From NCBI GenBank assembly GCA_003255025.1, contig QANY01005768.1, positions 880,805-944,804 on the forward strand: a stretch of DNA of 64,000 bases, read 5' to 3'. Within the stretch, counting starts at the first letter, position 1, and every line of letters starts with the position of its first letter. The stretch is from Datisca glomerata (taxonomy: Eukaryota; Streptophyta; Magnoliopsida; Cucurbitales; Datiscaceae). Positions 1 to 11,839 of the stretch are shown here, piece by piece. The notes beneath the pieces were generated by a model. It did not search any database and had not been told where the DNA came from. It worked only from the letters and a program-made list of their open reading frames with translations. Position numbers and translations under genes: made by a program.

Positions 1-830
1 TTTTTTATATATAAAAAATATAAAAAGCAAATGCTCTCTCTCAAGTCTCAAACAGCAAAACCATCAGGCATCCGCACTTCCGCAGTAAGACTTCCCCAAA
101 GATTTATTTTTAAAGGATTTTTTACATTTCCACCGCACCAGCGCCCATAAAGCACATGCTCTTGAAATAGATGTAAAGTGACTTTGAGTCATTAGTCATT
201 ACTACCTGTTGTAATGAACCTTGCGGATTTAATAGCTCCAAATGTGAATCAGATTTTGGTTACTAATCTAATTGCTAGTTGCTAAAATTATTCATTCCGT
301 TTCATGGGTATGTCTTCTTTCTTAGCAGAAAGAGAAGGGTGTGAGGGGGAAGGGTATGGATTTAAGTATTGATGTATTATAATTTAACATTTGGTTGGAT
401 ATTGTGTAAGAATAATAAAAAATGAACAAATAAAATAAAATGAAAAATCTATCAATCAAAATTAGTATAACGGTCTATTTTAATTCCTCCCTTTTCTTTT
501 CTGAGAGTGACAATAACCCATATGACAACTTATCTGCCTGGCCCCTTTTGTTTTTTAGTTGGAAAAACTTGTGGTGCCCATTCTAGTTCTTCATCCGCTT
601 TACCTAATTAGTTATATACCGTAGAAATATTTAATGAACGTTTGTAAAAGAAAAAGGAAAAGTTATTAAGTGTGAACAAGGATAAAGGTCGGCAACCAAC
701 TATAGTTACTATTATACACTTATGAGCTGTTATAGCTGTTTGGTTTTCCTGTTTTTATTTAATTTTAATAATATATTGAGCTGTTATAAGACTCTAGATA
801 GAATATTTAAATAATTATTATTTTTAATTC
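1..830. other. AT-rich intergenic DNA, no gene seen
   Basis: AT-rich sequence with no open frame that resembles a protein family, and no clear repeat apart from poly-A and poly-T runs. The strand-switching array begins at its right edge. Confidence 0.6.
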
Positions 831-2040
831 ACAAAATATGTAGCGAAGTTAATTAAATATGTATAAAAATAATATTTCTTAAAAGAGTTCATCAATATAT
901 ATAAATGTTCATTAAATACGTATCAGAGTTCGTAAAATATATATTTGGGTTCATCAAATACGTATAAATTAATATTTCTTGGAGAGTTCACCAAATATGT
1001 ACCGGGGTTCACCAAATACGTATTGAGGTTCATCAAATATATACAAAGTAATTTTTGTACATATTGGTGAACCTCAGTACATATTTATTGTGTCTCAGTA
1101 CATATATGGTGAAATCTTATACATATTTGGTGAATCTCTCTAAGAATTATTAATTTTGTACGTATTTTGTGAACCCTAGTACGTATTTAGTGGACCTCAA
1201 TGCATATTTGGTGAACCCTTAATATAGTGAGATTCACCAAATATATATTGGAGTTCACCAAATATGTACTAGAATTCACTAAATATGTACTGGGGTTCAC
1301 CAAATATGTATAAATTCATAATTCTTGGAGGGATTCACCAAATATGTATAAATTCATAATTCTTGGATGGGTTCACCAAATATGTACTGGGTTTCACCAA
1401 TTGCGTACTGAGGTTCACCAAATACGTACAAAGTCAATTTTGGTGAATCTCTCTAAGAGTTATTAATTGTGTACATATTTGGTGAATTACATTACATATT
1501 TGGTGAACCCACTACATATTTTGTGAACCTCTCCAAGAATTATTAATTTGTATATATTTGGTAAACCCCTCCAAAAATTATTAATTTGTATATATTTGGT
1601 GAACCCCTCCAAGAATTATTAATTTGTATATATTTGGTGAACCCCTCCAAGAATTATTAATTTGTATATATTTAGTGAACCTCTGTACAAATTTAGTGAG
1701 CTCCTAATGTAGTGGAGTTCACCAAATGCGTACAAATTAATAATTCTTGGAGAGGTCACCAAATATGTATAGGTGTTCACCAAATACGTACCGCAGTTAA
1801 CCAAATATGCACTTGGGTTTAAGAAATACGTATAAATTAATCATTCTTGGAGGGGTTCACCAAATATGTACTGGAGTTCATCAATTGCATACTGGAGTTC
1901 ACCAAATATGTACAAAATCAATTTTGGTGAACCCCTCCAAGAATTATTAATTTGTACGTATTTGGTGAACTCTAATACATTTTTGGTGAACCACTCCAAA
2001 AATGAATTTCCAATTCTTGGTGAGCCTCTTAAGATTCTCT
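831..2040. repeat. Strand-switching array of a TTCACCAAATATGTAC motif
   Basis: A motif close to TTCACCAAATATGTAC (variants ATACGTAC, ATGCGTAC) recurs every 20-35 bp. It reads forward at about 900-1050, reverse-complemented (GTACATATTTGGTGAA) at about 1060-1220, forward at 1230-1430, reverse at 1440-1720, forward at 1710-1920 and reverse again to about 2000. A second motif, AATTAATAATTCTTGGAG or its complement, is interspersed. Neighbouring blocks could fold back on each other. The short open frames here are by-products of the repeat and not genes. The structure is reminiscent of foldback elements, whose long termini are built from short subrepeats, but I see no target duplication. Confidence 0.85.
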
Positions 2041-2164
2041 TTGTACCCTACTATGAATTTAGTGAACTCCAACAAACCCAATCTCCACTCTTCAGCCTCC
2101 AAACTCCATTCTTCAACCTCCAAACGTCATCATGAAGGTGTAAATCACTCTTCTTTGTTGCCAA

Positions 2165-2300
2165 ACACCAGTTTAATGGCTTCAATCACCAATCAGCATC
2201 CTAAATGCCATAACTTAACTAGTGATCGCCTATGAAGCCCCTAAACGCCATTTATTTGGCCCTAATAGCCATTTTTTTCCTACTTGCCATCTTCACTAAA
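2165..2300. repeat. Cluster of AAACGCCATT/ATGGC motifs, left of the PMD gene
   Basis: Several GCCAT/ATGGC words occur in a short stretch, including AAACGCCATTTATTTGG, AATGGCTTC and AAATGCCAT. A denser cluster of the same words (AAACGCCATT, GCCATTCATGAATGGC) lies at 6321-6690, on the other side of the PMD pseudogene. The two clusters may be subterminal repeats of one element. That is inference; I see no terminal inverted repeat. Confidence 0.4.
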
Positions 2301-3003
2301 TATCCAAAATTTGTAATTTTTTAATTAATTACCGTACACGGGACAAATCATCGATAAAAATAGAAAAAGCTCGTTATCTTAATGTAAACATTCACCATTT
2401 TCACTTACTAAGTGAAAGTAGATTGGATTAAGTAAGAATTCCCGAAGCAATTGAACACTTATTTATAAACTCGTTAAAAATTGTCATTGATAATGTTGTT
2501 GTGCTTTTGTGACAAGCATTGAGCGAGACGTGTTTTCACGATATATAATTATAGGTCGTGATGTTATGATGGTCGATAAATCTTATTTATCGGTTTTACG
2601 AACACGTATAACCCTTAAGATCGGATTCTAAACAGTTTGAAATTAAATATAAAAATTTAAAATGCAACCTTTTATTTAATAATTATAACCCCATAAAATT
2701 TGAAAAGTAACCTCATTTACATTTTTATAACCCTGTAAATATAATTTTTAAATCTAACCTTATTTTCTTTTCAAAATTAACCCCAAACTTAAAAACCCCT
2801 ATTCCTCTTCTTAGAAAACACAATCCCACCCTTCCCCCTCTCTCAACACTTCATTCATCTTCTCAAACACTCTACTCTCATCTTTCTTCATCTCTTAACC
2901 ACCTACTCTGTATAGTAACACACGAGTCAAACCCGCGCCCCATCCGAGCGAAATCCATCCAATCTGAGCCATATCCTTCTAATATTGTATTATTTCACAA
3001 AAA
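2301..3003 (+). other. Spacer and possible leader of the PMD pseudogene
   Basis: AT-rich DNA followed, at about 2810-2990, by a pyrimidine-rich stretch of the kind common in plant 5' leaders, ending at the ATG of the PMD pseudogene (3004). I see no unambiguous TATA box. The boundary of any transcript is a guess. Confidence 0.35.
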
Positions 3004-5859
3004 ATGGCTAGAGAAAAGCACAAAGTTACAAAGGGAACATTGAGTTTAATGAACCAATCGAATTCAAGCGATTCGAAAGGCCCGTACGATATCACTGGTA
3101 TGGGGTGAAAAGATTTCGTCCAAAAAATCGAAATCTTATTAGCCCTATTCTTCATATTGCTTCATTGGAGCATATATATCACCCAAGCGAACAAGAAGTA
3201 AGCTTTTCTTTAAAGATTTTGAATTTGTATGTGTTATACGTGTTACAATACCTAATAGATACTTGATTCATTCTGTAAATTGAGTGTTTTTCATGTGATG
3301 ATTGTAGAAATGCATTGTTGTTGGTAGAAATACATGTGTTGAATGGAACATTATAGCATTAATTTTGAGTGCCCGTAAAGTGTTCGAGGAAATGTCATAA
3401 TGAATTATATGGCATCATTGTCCATAAGGTGTTTGATAAAATGCCACATTGGGATACAATATTTATATAAATGCCTGTAACGTGTTCGATGAAATGCTAT
3501 ATCCCATCCAAGGAAAAATGTAAGTTTATTTTGTAACAAATTTGGTTGTTATGCGTTATAGTGTTAAAACACCAAATATATACTTGAATCATTTTGAAAA
3601 TTGGGTGTTTTTTATGTGATGCTTCTAGAAATGTATGATTATTGGTAGTGATATATGTTTCAGATGAAAAATTATTGTGTATGTTTATGTGCCCATAAGG
3701 TGTTCGACAAAATGTCACAATAGAGATTATAGATTATTATCATTGCTTCATTTGATATTTTTTCCTATGTAATACATCTTTCTTCACACACCTTTTTCAT
3801 TGAGCCATGACCTAAATTTTGGTTTCCTAGGCTGAGTTCTATGAGGATGGTGTACGTGGTGGTTTTAGGAACACCACACTGATACCTATGTGGTATAGTA
3901 TGCTACCTGAAAATGTGAAAAGGAATATCGATGCTTCCGAGTTTAGATACTTTATAAGCATCTTGAAAAAGGGGCAGATGGATCGCGTCCTCTTCAAAAG
4001 ATTGGTCGAGAAATGGTGGGATGCAACCCACACCTTTTGTTTAGATGAAGTGGGTGAAACGACGATGACCCCATTGGACTTTGCTGCGATTACCAGCCTT
4101 AAAGTCGATGGTCGACAGCTAGACTATGATTTGGATCTGTACAACAACAAGAAGGCATTACGCAAGCTAGTCCATAAACCGTTGTCGGAGCTTCGAGCAA
4201 AGAAGTTAGTTATTAGTGGGTTTTTTTATAACTGTTTTAATTATAAGTGTACAACTCCTGAGAAGGAGAAAATATTGACATGAGTGTTTCTTCTGGAGCT
4301 CTTGGGAAGTACAATGTTTTGTGACAAGAGCAAAAAAGTCTATTTGTACGTCCTCCCCAGCCTACAGATTATAGATGAGATATGGGAGAATAATTGGGGT
4401 GGATCGGCGTTGTCCGTATTGTATTACAATATGGAAGAGTTATGTCGCGGGAAAAGCGTAGCGACTGGGGGTTTCTGGAGAGCAGGAGAGGTTTGGGCTT
4501 GTGAATACTTTCTATGTTTTACACTGAGCAGACTAGTGGGTGGTCTAGACACGTTTCCGAGAGCAACACATTGAATAGACAATGACTCAGGAATAAGGGA
4601 TGTTGGTCACAACCCTAGAGAATTTTGTATTAAACTTCGATATGTGGGGCCCCATGAGGTATGTATTTTATTCGATCAATTCCTATACCCCCCTCTTGAG
4701 TATGAATAATGTTTTACTGACAAACTATTTGTTTTTGAACTTACAGATCAACTGGAACCCTTGGGGAGAACGTGCAAACTTGTCGGACTATTGCCACAGC
4801 AATATACCTCCGACCACCCTAGGGATCTCACTGCAAGGACCTGCTGGATGAGCATGGTACTTGGGTGAGCCTAAGAGCAATTAATCCCAGTCAGGCCCCC
4901 ACCTTCAATGTTCTGTGATCAACCACATTCCAGAGAGGATCTGATTAGTGGTCTTAGAGCGTCACACTTCATCAATGATGAAGATTGTGATGACGAAGAT
5001 ACTTATGATGATTTCCAGAAAATGTGGTTGATTACAACTGTGATGGGGCATCTTCATCTTCGTAGGTGCTAAAAATCTCTAAATGGTTATTAAATATAGG
5101 TGATTACTGATATTGTTATACAATAATCTAAATTTGTAATCTATGTGGTACAGACAGCAGACGAGCAACTGCAACAGTCATAGGAGCACTAGAAGTATCA
5201 GGGTTGACTATAGCGACCATTAATGATATAAGAGTGGCTGAAATCTAACTACCACCATGGTAGATCACAGTTCCACACCTAGGTGGTGGTAGTGAGATGG
5301 TTGGCATTCTAGAAGATCTTCCAGTCTGGGGTCTTCCATCAGTTGATGTTGATTATGTGAGTCATGATATTAATATTTATAATCTAGTCATTTGATATCT
5401 TATTAACACGTAATTTGAATAATGTAGGTGTTGGCGGCATGCGCTGTAGGCATGATGCGCATGATTACCGGTCACAGGTAACAGTTCTTTAATAAAATAT
5501 TGAGCGCACGTGAGGCGATGGTGAAGGCAAAACAAGGATAAGAAAATTGTAATCACCTATCTTTCCATCATTATTTTTTAGTTTGAAATCAATATATTCA
5601 ATTTAACTCTTAGCTGACATTTTGAGTATGTACACTTGTAGGCGAAGTTGCAAAGACGCCTGCAAATGTATGAAACTTAAGGAAGCATGCATGGGGTGAT
5701 TTTGAAGATGATGATGGTCATGATGACAATAGGGAAGATTCAAATGATGACGACCATGATGATGACACTGATGAAGATTCTGAGTCGGAACGAGAACATG
5801 AACGACGTACAAAACATTCACATGATGCTTCGTCGAAAAAGGGAGGAGTTGCACCATGA
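3004..5859 (+). pseudogene. Plant mobile domain (PMD, aminotransferase-like) protein, decayed
   Basis: The start ATG lies in a short first exon (3004 to about 3198) whose downstream frame includes the PMD-like run YHWYGVKRFRPKNRNL; the ATG frame itself shifts. A GTAAGC donor begins an intron that ends at the AG before 3832. The main exon shows PMD hallmarks: MWYSMLPENVKRNID, WWDATHTFCLDEVGE and TTMTPLDFAAIT at about 3888-4100. It is followed after a stop at 4281-4283 by the second PMD half (NNWGGSALSVLYYNMEE) and by NWNPWGERANLSDY near 4747-4790. The C-terminal end is an Asp/Glu/His-rich acidic tail (about 5695-5850) closed by TGA at 5857-5859. There are several stops and frameshifts. PMDs are plant-specific domains often carried by transposons and related to MAIN/MAIL1 proteins. 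A non-functional MULE-associated copy is the best reading. Confidence 0.75.
3226..3720. repeat. Tandem duplication (about 313-bp period) inside the PMD intron
   Basis: The block beginning TGTTATACGTGTTA near 3232 recurs, diverged, near 3545 (TGTTATGCGTTAT). The same order follows in both: TTGATTCATT or TTGAATCATT, then GTGTTTTTCATGTGATG or GTGTTTTTTATGTGATG, then TAGAAATG. A shorter phrase, GTGTTCGA followed by AAATG, also recurs within it (3379, 3487, 3701). It lies wholly in the inferred intron. Confidence 0.55.
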
Positions 5860-6320
5860 CGCTTTATCAAAGTTTATATGAACTTTTTATAGTCTCCTTC
5901 AATTTTAAACTTGATTCTAACTTTGTTGAGTGTATTTTTGAATTTTCTAAATTCTGCTGCATTTCGTTGGACATATATATTATGGATCTAAATATGTATT
6001 TTGATTGTGGAATTTCTAATAATTATGGAGAGATTCTGTCGAATCGTTGTTTAGAATTTTAAATTAGATTCAAAGTTTGTTCACTTTATTGTTGAATTTT
6101 TCTAGATCCTAAACGTTTTGTGTATGAGGGTAAAATTTACAAACCGTCCTTCTATTGACTTTGATGATGTTGTTGAGAGTAAGAAGATATTGGAAGTGGA
6201 AGCATCTTTGTTTGTAGAATTTTCATAGTTGTAGTATGTAAGAATGTTATACTAAAATTGGGAGTTGGAACGAAATAAAATATAAAGGAATTGAGAAGAA
6301 AACTATCTACATGTGTATTG
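5860..6320. other. Spacer between PMD pseudogene and motif cluster
   Basis: AT-rich, with no similarity recognised. It may contain the 3' untranslated part of the PMD gene. Open frames here are short and compositionally biased. Confidence 0.4.
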
Positions 6321-6690
6321 ACAGGGGCCAAACGCCATTGTGTCTGTCGTTTGGGGCCCAAAATTGGCGAGGACACCCCAAACGCCATTCATGAATGGTG
6401 AGTTGCCATTGATGAATGGCTTTTGGGGTCCAACTGATCCTTTTTGGACCCCAAACTTTAGACATAGTGGCGTTTAGGCTCGTGTCTAACTGACACTAGC
6501 CAAACACCATCCGTGTTTGGCGATCGCCATCAGTGAGTGGTGTTCGGAGCCCAACTAGTCCATTTTAGGCCCCAATTGCCATTCATCAATGGTGATCTCC
6601 TATCACAATGGCGATTGGGTTCTTCGAAATGACGATTAGGACCTAATCGCCAGGGTCTCATTTGACCAAGCAAATGGCATTTGGTTGGTG
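6321..6690. repeat. Dense cluster of GCCAT/ATGGC palindromic words
   Basis: Words such as AAACGCCATT, ATTCATGAATGG, GCCATTGATGAATGGC and GCGATCGCCAT occur in both orientations and can form many small hairpins. GGGGCCCAA and GGACCCCAAA stretches alternate with them. The region lies between the PMD pseudogene and the FRS-type transposase pseudogene and is much richer in GC than its surroundings. I do not recognise a coding function. Confidence 0.6.
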
Positions 6691-7155
6691 TCTAGTGGTT
6701 GTGCAATTAATATGGGCAATCACTCTTGTTAAACCACCCTTAAAATTCAATTTTTCACTCAACTAAACACATTCTCACTACTTCTCAATTGATTTCAACT
6801 TCAAATACAATTGCTTCTTCAATTTCTTTGTTTGGATCTTCAATTTTCAACTTCAACTAAGTGATCGGCTACACTGAAAAGGTAATGTTTGTTTAATTTC
6901 TTTATTTTTTTTTTAAGATTATGAACATAAGTTAGATGATTTATGAGTTCTTAGTTTATGAACATAACTTCAACTATTTTTTACTTTCAAAGTACTTAGT
7001 TTTTCTTTTAGACATGATCGTGCTTGCTTCCCGCGTTGACTAAGACACATATTATGCTCTTTTTATGCTTTTGTTATTTTCTTAAACTTTCTAATTTAAT
7101 TATTGGCATATTTTCATCAACTTCAACTATTCAATATAGTTAAGCATCTTCGAAG
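6691..7155 (+). other. Probable leader and first intron of the FRS-type gene
   Basis: A pyrimidine-rich stretch (about 6720-6880) ends in AAAAGGTAATG, a plausible 5' splice donor. AT-rich, intron-like DNA then leads to the ATG at 7156. The splice reading is inference from sequence style only. Confidence 0.3.
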
Positions 7156-9059
7156 ATGAGTCATCCTAATGTATCCATAAACTAGGGTGAGACAAGTATG
7201 CCATCAGGTTCATCCACATTAGCAAACTTGCGAAATGAGGATGCCATTGGTGAAAAATTTGATACGTTACAAGAGGTCAACGATTTCTACCATACATACT
7301 TAGCCGATGTTGGGTTCAGTGTATGAAAATATGATAAACGCAAGAACAAATATGGAGAAACTGTGTTGCGTATATGGGTTTGCTCGAAAGGAGTCTGGAA
7401 AAAAAATATTTGGGCAGAGAGGACACCAAACGAGAACAAATAGGCTTGACAAGGGTGGATTGTCGTTCTTGTTTTAGGGTGAACTTGGATAAGAAGACAA
7501 AAAAATTGGTGGTAAAAGATTTTGTAGCTAAGCATAACCATCCCACCACCTCACCACATGATATGCCTTTTCTTCGATCTAATAGAGTAGTGAACGAAGC
7601 GAACATGGCTCTGGCAACATGATTGCATAATGTTGTTGTCAAGTTAAGCCAAGTGTATGATTACATGGTCAACCATGCCAGCGGTTACAAGAATGTAGGG
7701 TTCTTAAGAATGGATCTATACAATAAGATGGACAAGCAACGAAGATCGCGGGTAGTTGAAACTGATTCAGAGGCATCTATTGCTTTTTTTACTGTAAAAT
7801 TGGAGATGGATCCGGATTTGTATTGCAAATACAACACTGACACGTAAAATTGTCTGGAAAATTTGTTCTGGGCAGACTCGACGTGCTAAGTTGACTATCA
7901 CTGTTTTGATGGATGTACTGGCGTTCGATACGACCTACAAGACGAATGATTACAAGAAATCGCTTGTGATTTTTCTTAGCGTGAACAACCACTACAAGAT
8001 CCTGGTATTTGGTTACGCTTTATTGGTTGATGACTTTCTTGGATGCCATGAAAAATAAGAAGCTACAATTGATCATTATAGATGGAGAAAAGATGATGTG
8101 TAAAGCAATCAAGATGGTCCTCCCCAATTGAATCATCGGCTTTGTGCATGGCATCTCGAACGAAATGCCTAATTAAACGTGCAAAACCTGAATTTTCTAC
8201 AGGCCTACAAAAGAATCATGTTTTACATCTTTAGTGAAGAGGAGTTCGAAAAAAAATGTGATCATTTGATAGAGTCATTCAGCCTTAGGGAAAAAATGGG
8301 TACAATGGATGTATGCCAAGCGTGAACGCTGGGCAGAGTCCTTCCAAGGCAAAAAAACTCTTTGCGTTCATGAGAATGATGCAACAATATGAAGGTATGA
8401 ACGCGTATTTCTACCGATTTGTTGAACGTCGATCTAACCTATTTGAATTCGTGCTACAATTTGACCAGGCGTTGGCATGTATTCGCCATGAAGAGAGGTT
8501 GGACGACTCCAAGTTGACAAATGAAACGTCTCTGATTAAACTCACTTATGTGCATTAGAGCAATAGGCGAAAAATGTGTTCACACACAAACTGTAATACC
8601 CTCAAGCATTATAAGGGGTACATTTGTAATTCTAACCCCCGCCCCCACTTACGCCTTAACACACACTACACCCTAGAGTAACCCACCAACTAATATTATA
8701 TACTATAAAACCCATCTTCTTCTCCATCTCTCCCTCTTTCTCTAGCAGTTTCACCCCCCATCTCTTATAACCATTGTTCTTCACCTCCCTCTCTCAAACG
8801 TTTGACATCAAGCCTCCATCTTTGTATCTCTCCATTGTTGATTCTCTGGTAAGCCATCTTCTTTCTTCCTCTTTCTTTATTATTTTTCTAGTTTCTCTAT
8901 TTCTCAATTCAAATATCCCACTTCTATGTTTATATATATTTATCCAAATCTGAACTTTTAGTCTTCAAATTCTAGCAATTTACATCCTATTGTATCTATT
9001 TTTGGCATCGTCATCGCATCGCCGCCTGCAAGCTTCAATTTGGTAATTTTTATGTTCTC

Positions 9060-9429
9060 CTTTCTTTTCTCTCTATTATGTCTCTCTCTTTCCTCTCTCC
9101 TCCCTCTCTCTCTCTCCCCTTCATCTCCCCCCTCTCTGTTCTGTCTCTCTCTCTCCTTCATCTTCCCCTCCCTCTCTGTTGCATCTCTCTCTCTTTCCCC
9201 CCTCTTCTTCGTCTCCCTCCCCCTCTTTGTTATATCTCTCTCTCTCCTTCATCTCTACCCCCTCTGTTCTGTCTCTCTCTCCTTCGTCTCCCCCTCTCTG
9301 TTGCATCTCTCTCTCCCCCTCTTCTTAGTCTCCCTCCCCCTATTTGTTCTGTCTTTCTCTCTCATTTGTCTCCCCCTCTCTGTTGCGTCTCTCTCTCTCC
9401 CTCTTCTTCGTCTCCCTCCCCCTCTCTGT

Positions 9430-9460
<31 letters not shown>

Positions 9461-9536
9461 TTTGTCTCACCCTCTGTTGCATCTCTTTCTCCCTATTCTT
9501 TGTCTCCCTTTTATGTTTCCCCATTCTCTTGGATCA
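9060..9536. repeat. CT-rich minisatellite inside the solo LTR
   Basis: Imperfect units of CTCTCTCT mixed with CTTCATCTCCCCC, GTTGCATCTCT and GTTCTGTCTCT. The equivalent tracts in the two LTR copies at 54500-54770 and 55820-56095 are clearly shorter (about 280 bp each). Open frames of up to 195 codons rich in Ser, Leu and Pro cross it on the plus strand; they are low-complexity artefacts. Confidence 0.85.
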
Positions 9537-9539
9537 GTT

Positions 9540-9720
9540 AATTTGAACCAGACTAGTTCATTCAGACTGGGCCGAACCGGTTCAATCAGACCATACCAGA
9601 CTAAATCGGCTCGGTCAGACCAAACCAGTTCAACCCGAACAGACCAAACCTACCCAAAACAGTAGAACTGAAGTAGTTCAGACCACCCGAAGCTTGTTGA
9701 ACCGTTTTAAACCGCTTGAT
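9540..9720. repeat. GAACCGGTT/CAGACCAGACC-rich segment of the LTR
   Basis: Short words such as GAACCGGTTCA and CAGACCA recur over about 130 bp. The same segment is recognisable at 56098-56250 in the right LTR of the element at 53.9-57.5 kb. It is missing from the shortened copy at 30866-32266. Confidence 0.6.
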
Positions 9721-11559
9721 AATTTACACCCGATGTGGTTTCCACCTGTTCCTAACATCGCTTAGTTAATTAAATAATTGTTGATATTATATGAATTTGT
9801 TGTGATATGATATCCTTGGATTTCAGGTTAGTTGCTGAATTTAATTCGTAGCGAATCTAGGTAAGTGGATTTACATAATAATTCGGTTCATATGTTATAA
9901 GTGTAGAATATATAATGTGAAATTGTTTTATTATTTCTTTATGTTCAATCTTATGATCAAGTGTTTTATTTGTTTTCCATATTATGATGAAATTATTTAT
10001 CATGTTATGTATGATTATATTTTGAGTGATACATGTATTAGTTTTATCGTTTATGTTCATGAACAAGTTATATGTTTACTCATGTATATGTGATGACGTG
10101 AAATATGAATATTAATTCAAGTAAAAAGTGAGAAATAAACAAGAAGTAGACTTAGTCGTGTCCCTTGGTTATCAAGTAACCAGATTGTTCACATCATGTT
10201 ATCAAGTTATACGGTTGGTGTCACCATGTTCATGTTAGCGTCGTTAAGGTTCAGATAAGTACAAGTTCAAGTTATAAGTATTGGCATTATAAGTACAAGT
10301 TCAAGTTATATATTAATCATGAAATCGGTGTGTTGTTACAAGTATTTTATGTGAACAGTGAACGTGTGAAATAAATTTGCATGAGTTATATGTTTACATT
10401 TATGTCATGTGAAACTTATTAGTATGTGAATTTACTTACTGAGTTTTTTAACACCCCCCATAGATGATTGTGTTGCAGATGATGGTGAGCAGCAGGAGTG
10501 AAGGACTGTCATAGCAAGCATGATTATGATTTCTAAGTTTAATTATATAAAATGACTTCAGTTATTTGAAAAATTTATGAATATTCATGTTTAATCTTTC
10601 ATGTCTTAAGGATTTTTGTGCTTCACTTTATTATAGTTTAATGAATCATTTATTTCAATTTAATGAGTTACTATTCTTTTAAAATAATTTTATGCTTCCG
10701 CAATTTAATGTTAAAATTAGGGCAAAATTAGGATTTTCAATGTGGGGATTTCCTCAAATTAGGGTTTTATTTGAATTGAAAATTATTGAATTGTGAAATT
10801 TCAAGCATGTTTAACCTTCGGGAATTGCGGTGTAACACAAACTTGTGCATAAGGATATCATAGGTGAGCATCATTTACAGTTTGTGCTTTGACACATGAT
10901 GGGGAGGCTCAAATTTATTTGTTGGTTGAGTTTGGGGTACCGAATGATTCATACATAGTGTCACGAGTCCAACAACTTGATACGCTAAAGTGAAGTTGTG
11001 GCAAGTTTGAATCAGTGGGGATACTGTGTCGTTATATGTTCACTATTATGAAAGATGAACATATGTAAGAGATCCCAAGCACGTGCATACTAGACCGATG
11101 GCAGATCACTGTGAAGAGTAATATGCTACCAACCGGGTCAATCCATTCTCATCTGGATACAGATGAGACTGTGTTGCTTCGGTACAATTCAATCCAACTA
11201 GTTGTCAAAAGACTTGCTTACTTTGCGTCAAAGACAAGTGAATGGTCGACTCGAGCCAAAGTGGAGATTAGGATACTATGTGCAAAATATGATACCTTAT
11301 GGAATGAGAAGGTCACCAACGAACATGATGTGAAGCAGGATGATGATGTAGAGATTAAAAGCGGACTCGTTCAAGACCCGATAATCATGAAGACAAAGGG
11401 GCAACCAATGTGCCAGCTCGAGTAACGCATAACCAACCACTCGTCGATGTGAACTTTGTAAGAACACTTGACATACCAAACGGACATGTCCAGAATTACC
11501 AAGCGATGTGCATGCCACGATGTCGGACGATAATAATGATAATCCAGCACCATCTAACG

Positions 11560-11735
11560 TTCAAGGTGCACACGTGACAGGGGTTCCGGATAAGGTGCGT
11601 CTCCATTCAATGTGCAAGGTGCATACACATTCGATGTGTAAGGTGCGTACTTATTCAATGTTAAAGGTGCGTACCCATTCGACCCATTTGCATACCCACC
11701 ACCTTTCGACGCACAAGGTGAGTACCAAACGTACA
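11560..11735. repeat. Short tandem repeat (AAGGTGCGTAC / TTCAATGTG units)
   Basis: Four to five imperfect units of about 30 bp built around CAAGGTGC.TAC.CATTC.ATGTG, lying just downstream of the FRS-type gene's apparent C-terminus. They create small open frames on both strands that I do not regard as genes. Confidence 0.6.
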
Positions 11736-11839
11736 ATTCAAACATCCCATATTGGTATAATTTTTCGCATCCCCAGTCGTAGTAAATGTACATGTTGGTA
11801 TTAACTTGCTTTCATAGTTTTTTGGGAATGTTAATATAC

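Larger units (their letters stand above)
8592..10837 (+). mobile_element. Solo LTR of a Ty3/gypsy-type retrotransposon (2,246 bp)
   Basis: The element starts TGTAATACCC and ends GGTGTAACA, giving the TG...CA ends of an LTR. It is bracketed by a perfect 5-bp target duplication, CAAAC, at 8587-8591 and 10838-10842. No gag, pol or primer-binding site is present, so it is a solo LTR left by LTR-LTR recombination. TATACTATAAAACCC near 8699 is a plausible promoter TATA box. The same LTR family occurs at 30866-32266 and, twice, in the element at 53877-57526. The family assignment as gypsy comes from the pol fragment in that last element. Confidence 0.9.
7156..11425 (+). pseudogene. FAR1/FRS-type MULE transposase, split by a solo LTR
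   Basis: Read across several frame breaks, this region gives the domain order of FAR1-related (FRS) proteins and their MULE transposase ancestors. A FAR1 DNA-binding domain comes first: EEL-like region FDTLQEVNDFYHTYLADVGF, then RVDCRSCFRVNLDKKTKK and AKHNHPTTSPHD, at about 7257-7560. Transposase core pieces follow (LSVNNHYKILVFGYALL at about 7977-8025, VIIDGEKMMCKAIKMVLPN near 8070-8130). Next is the conserved block GMNAYFYRFVERRSNLFEFV (about 8395-8455). After the 2.2-kb LTR insertion (8592-10837) the frame resumes with a SWIM-type segment, CGKFESVGILCRY (10997-11035), in which the last His of the usual CxxH end is Tyr. The C-terminus includes DPIIMKTKGQP. Several in-frame stops make it non-coding today. 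Confidence 0.8.

Noticed and set aside
9040..9665. Overlapping plus-strand open frames of 168 and 195 codons rich in Ser, Leu and Pro
   Set aside because: They are translations of a CT-rich minisatellite inside an LTR; all frames stay open because the repeat lacks stop codons.
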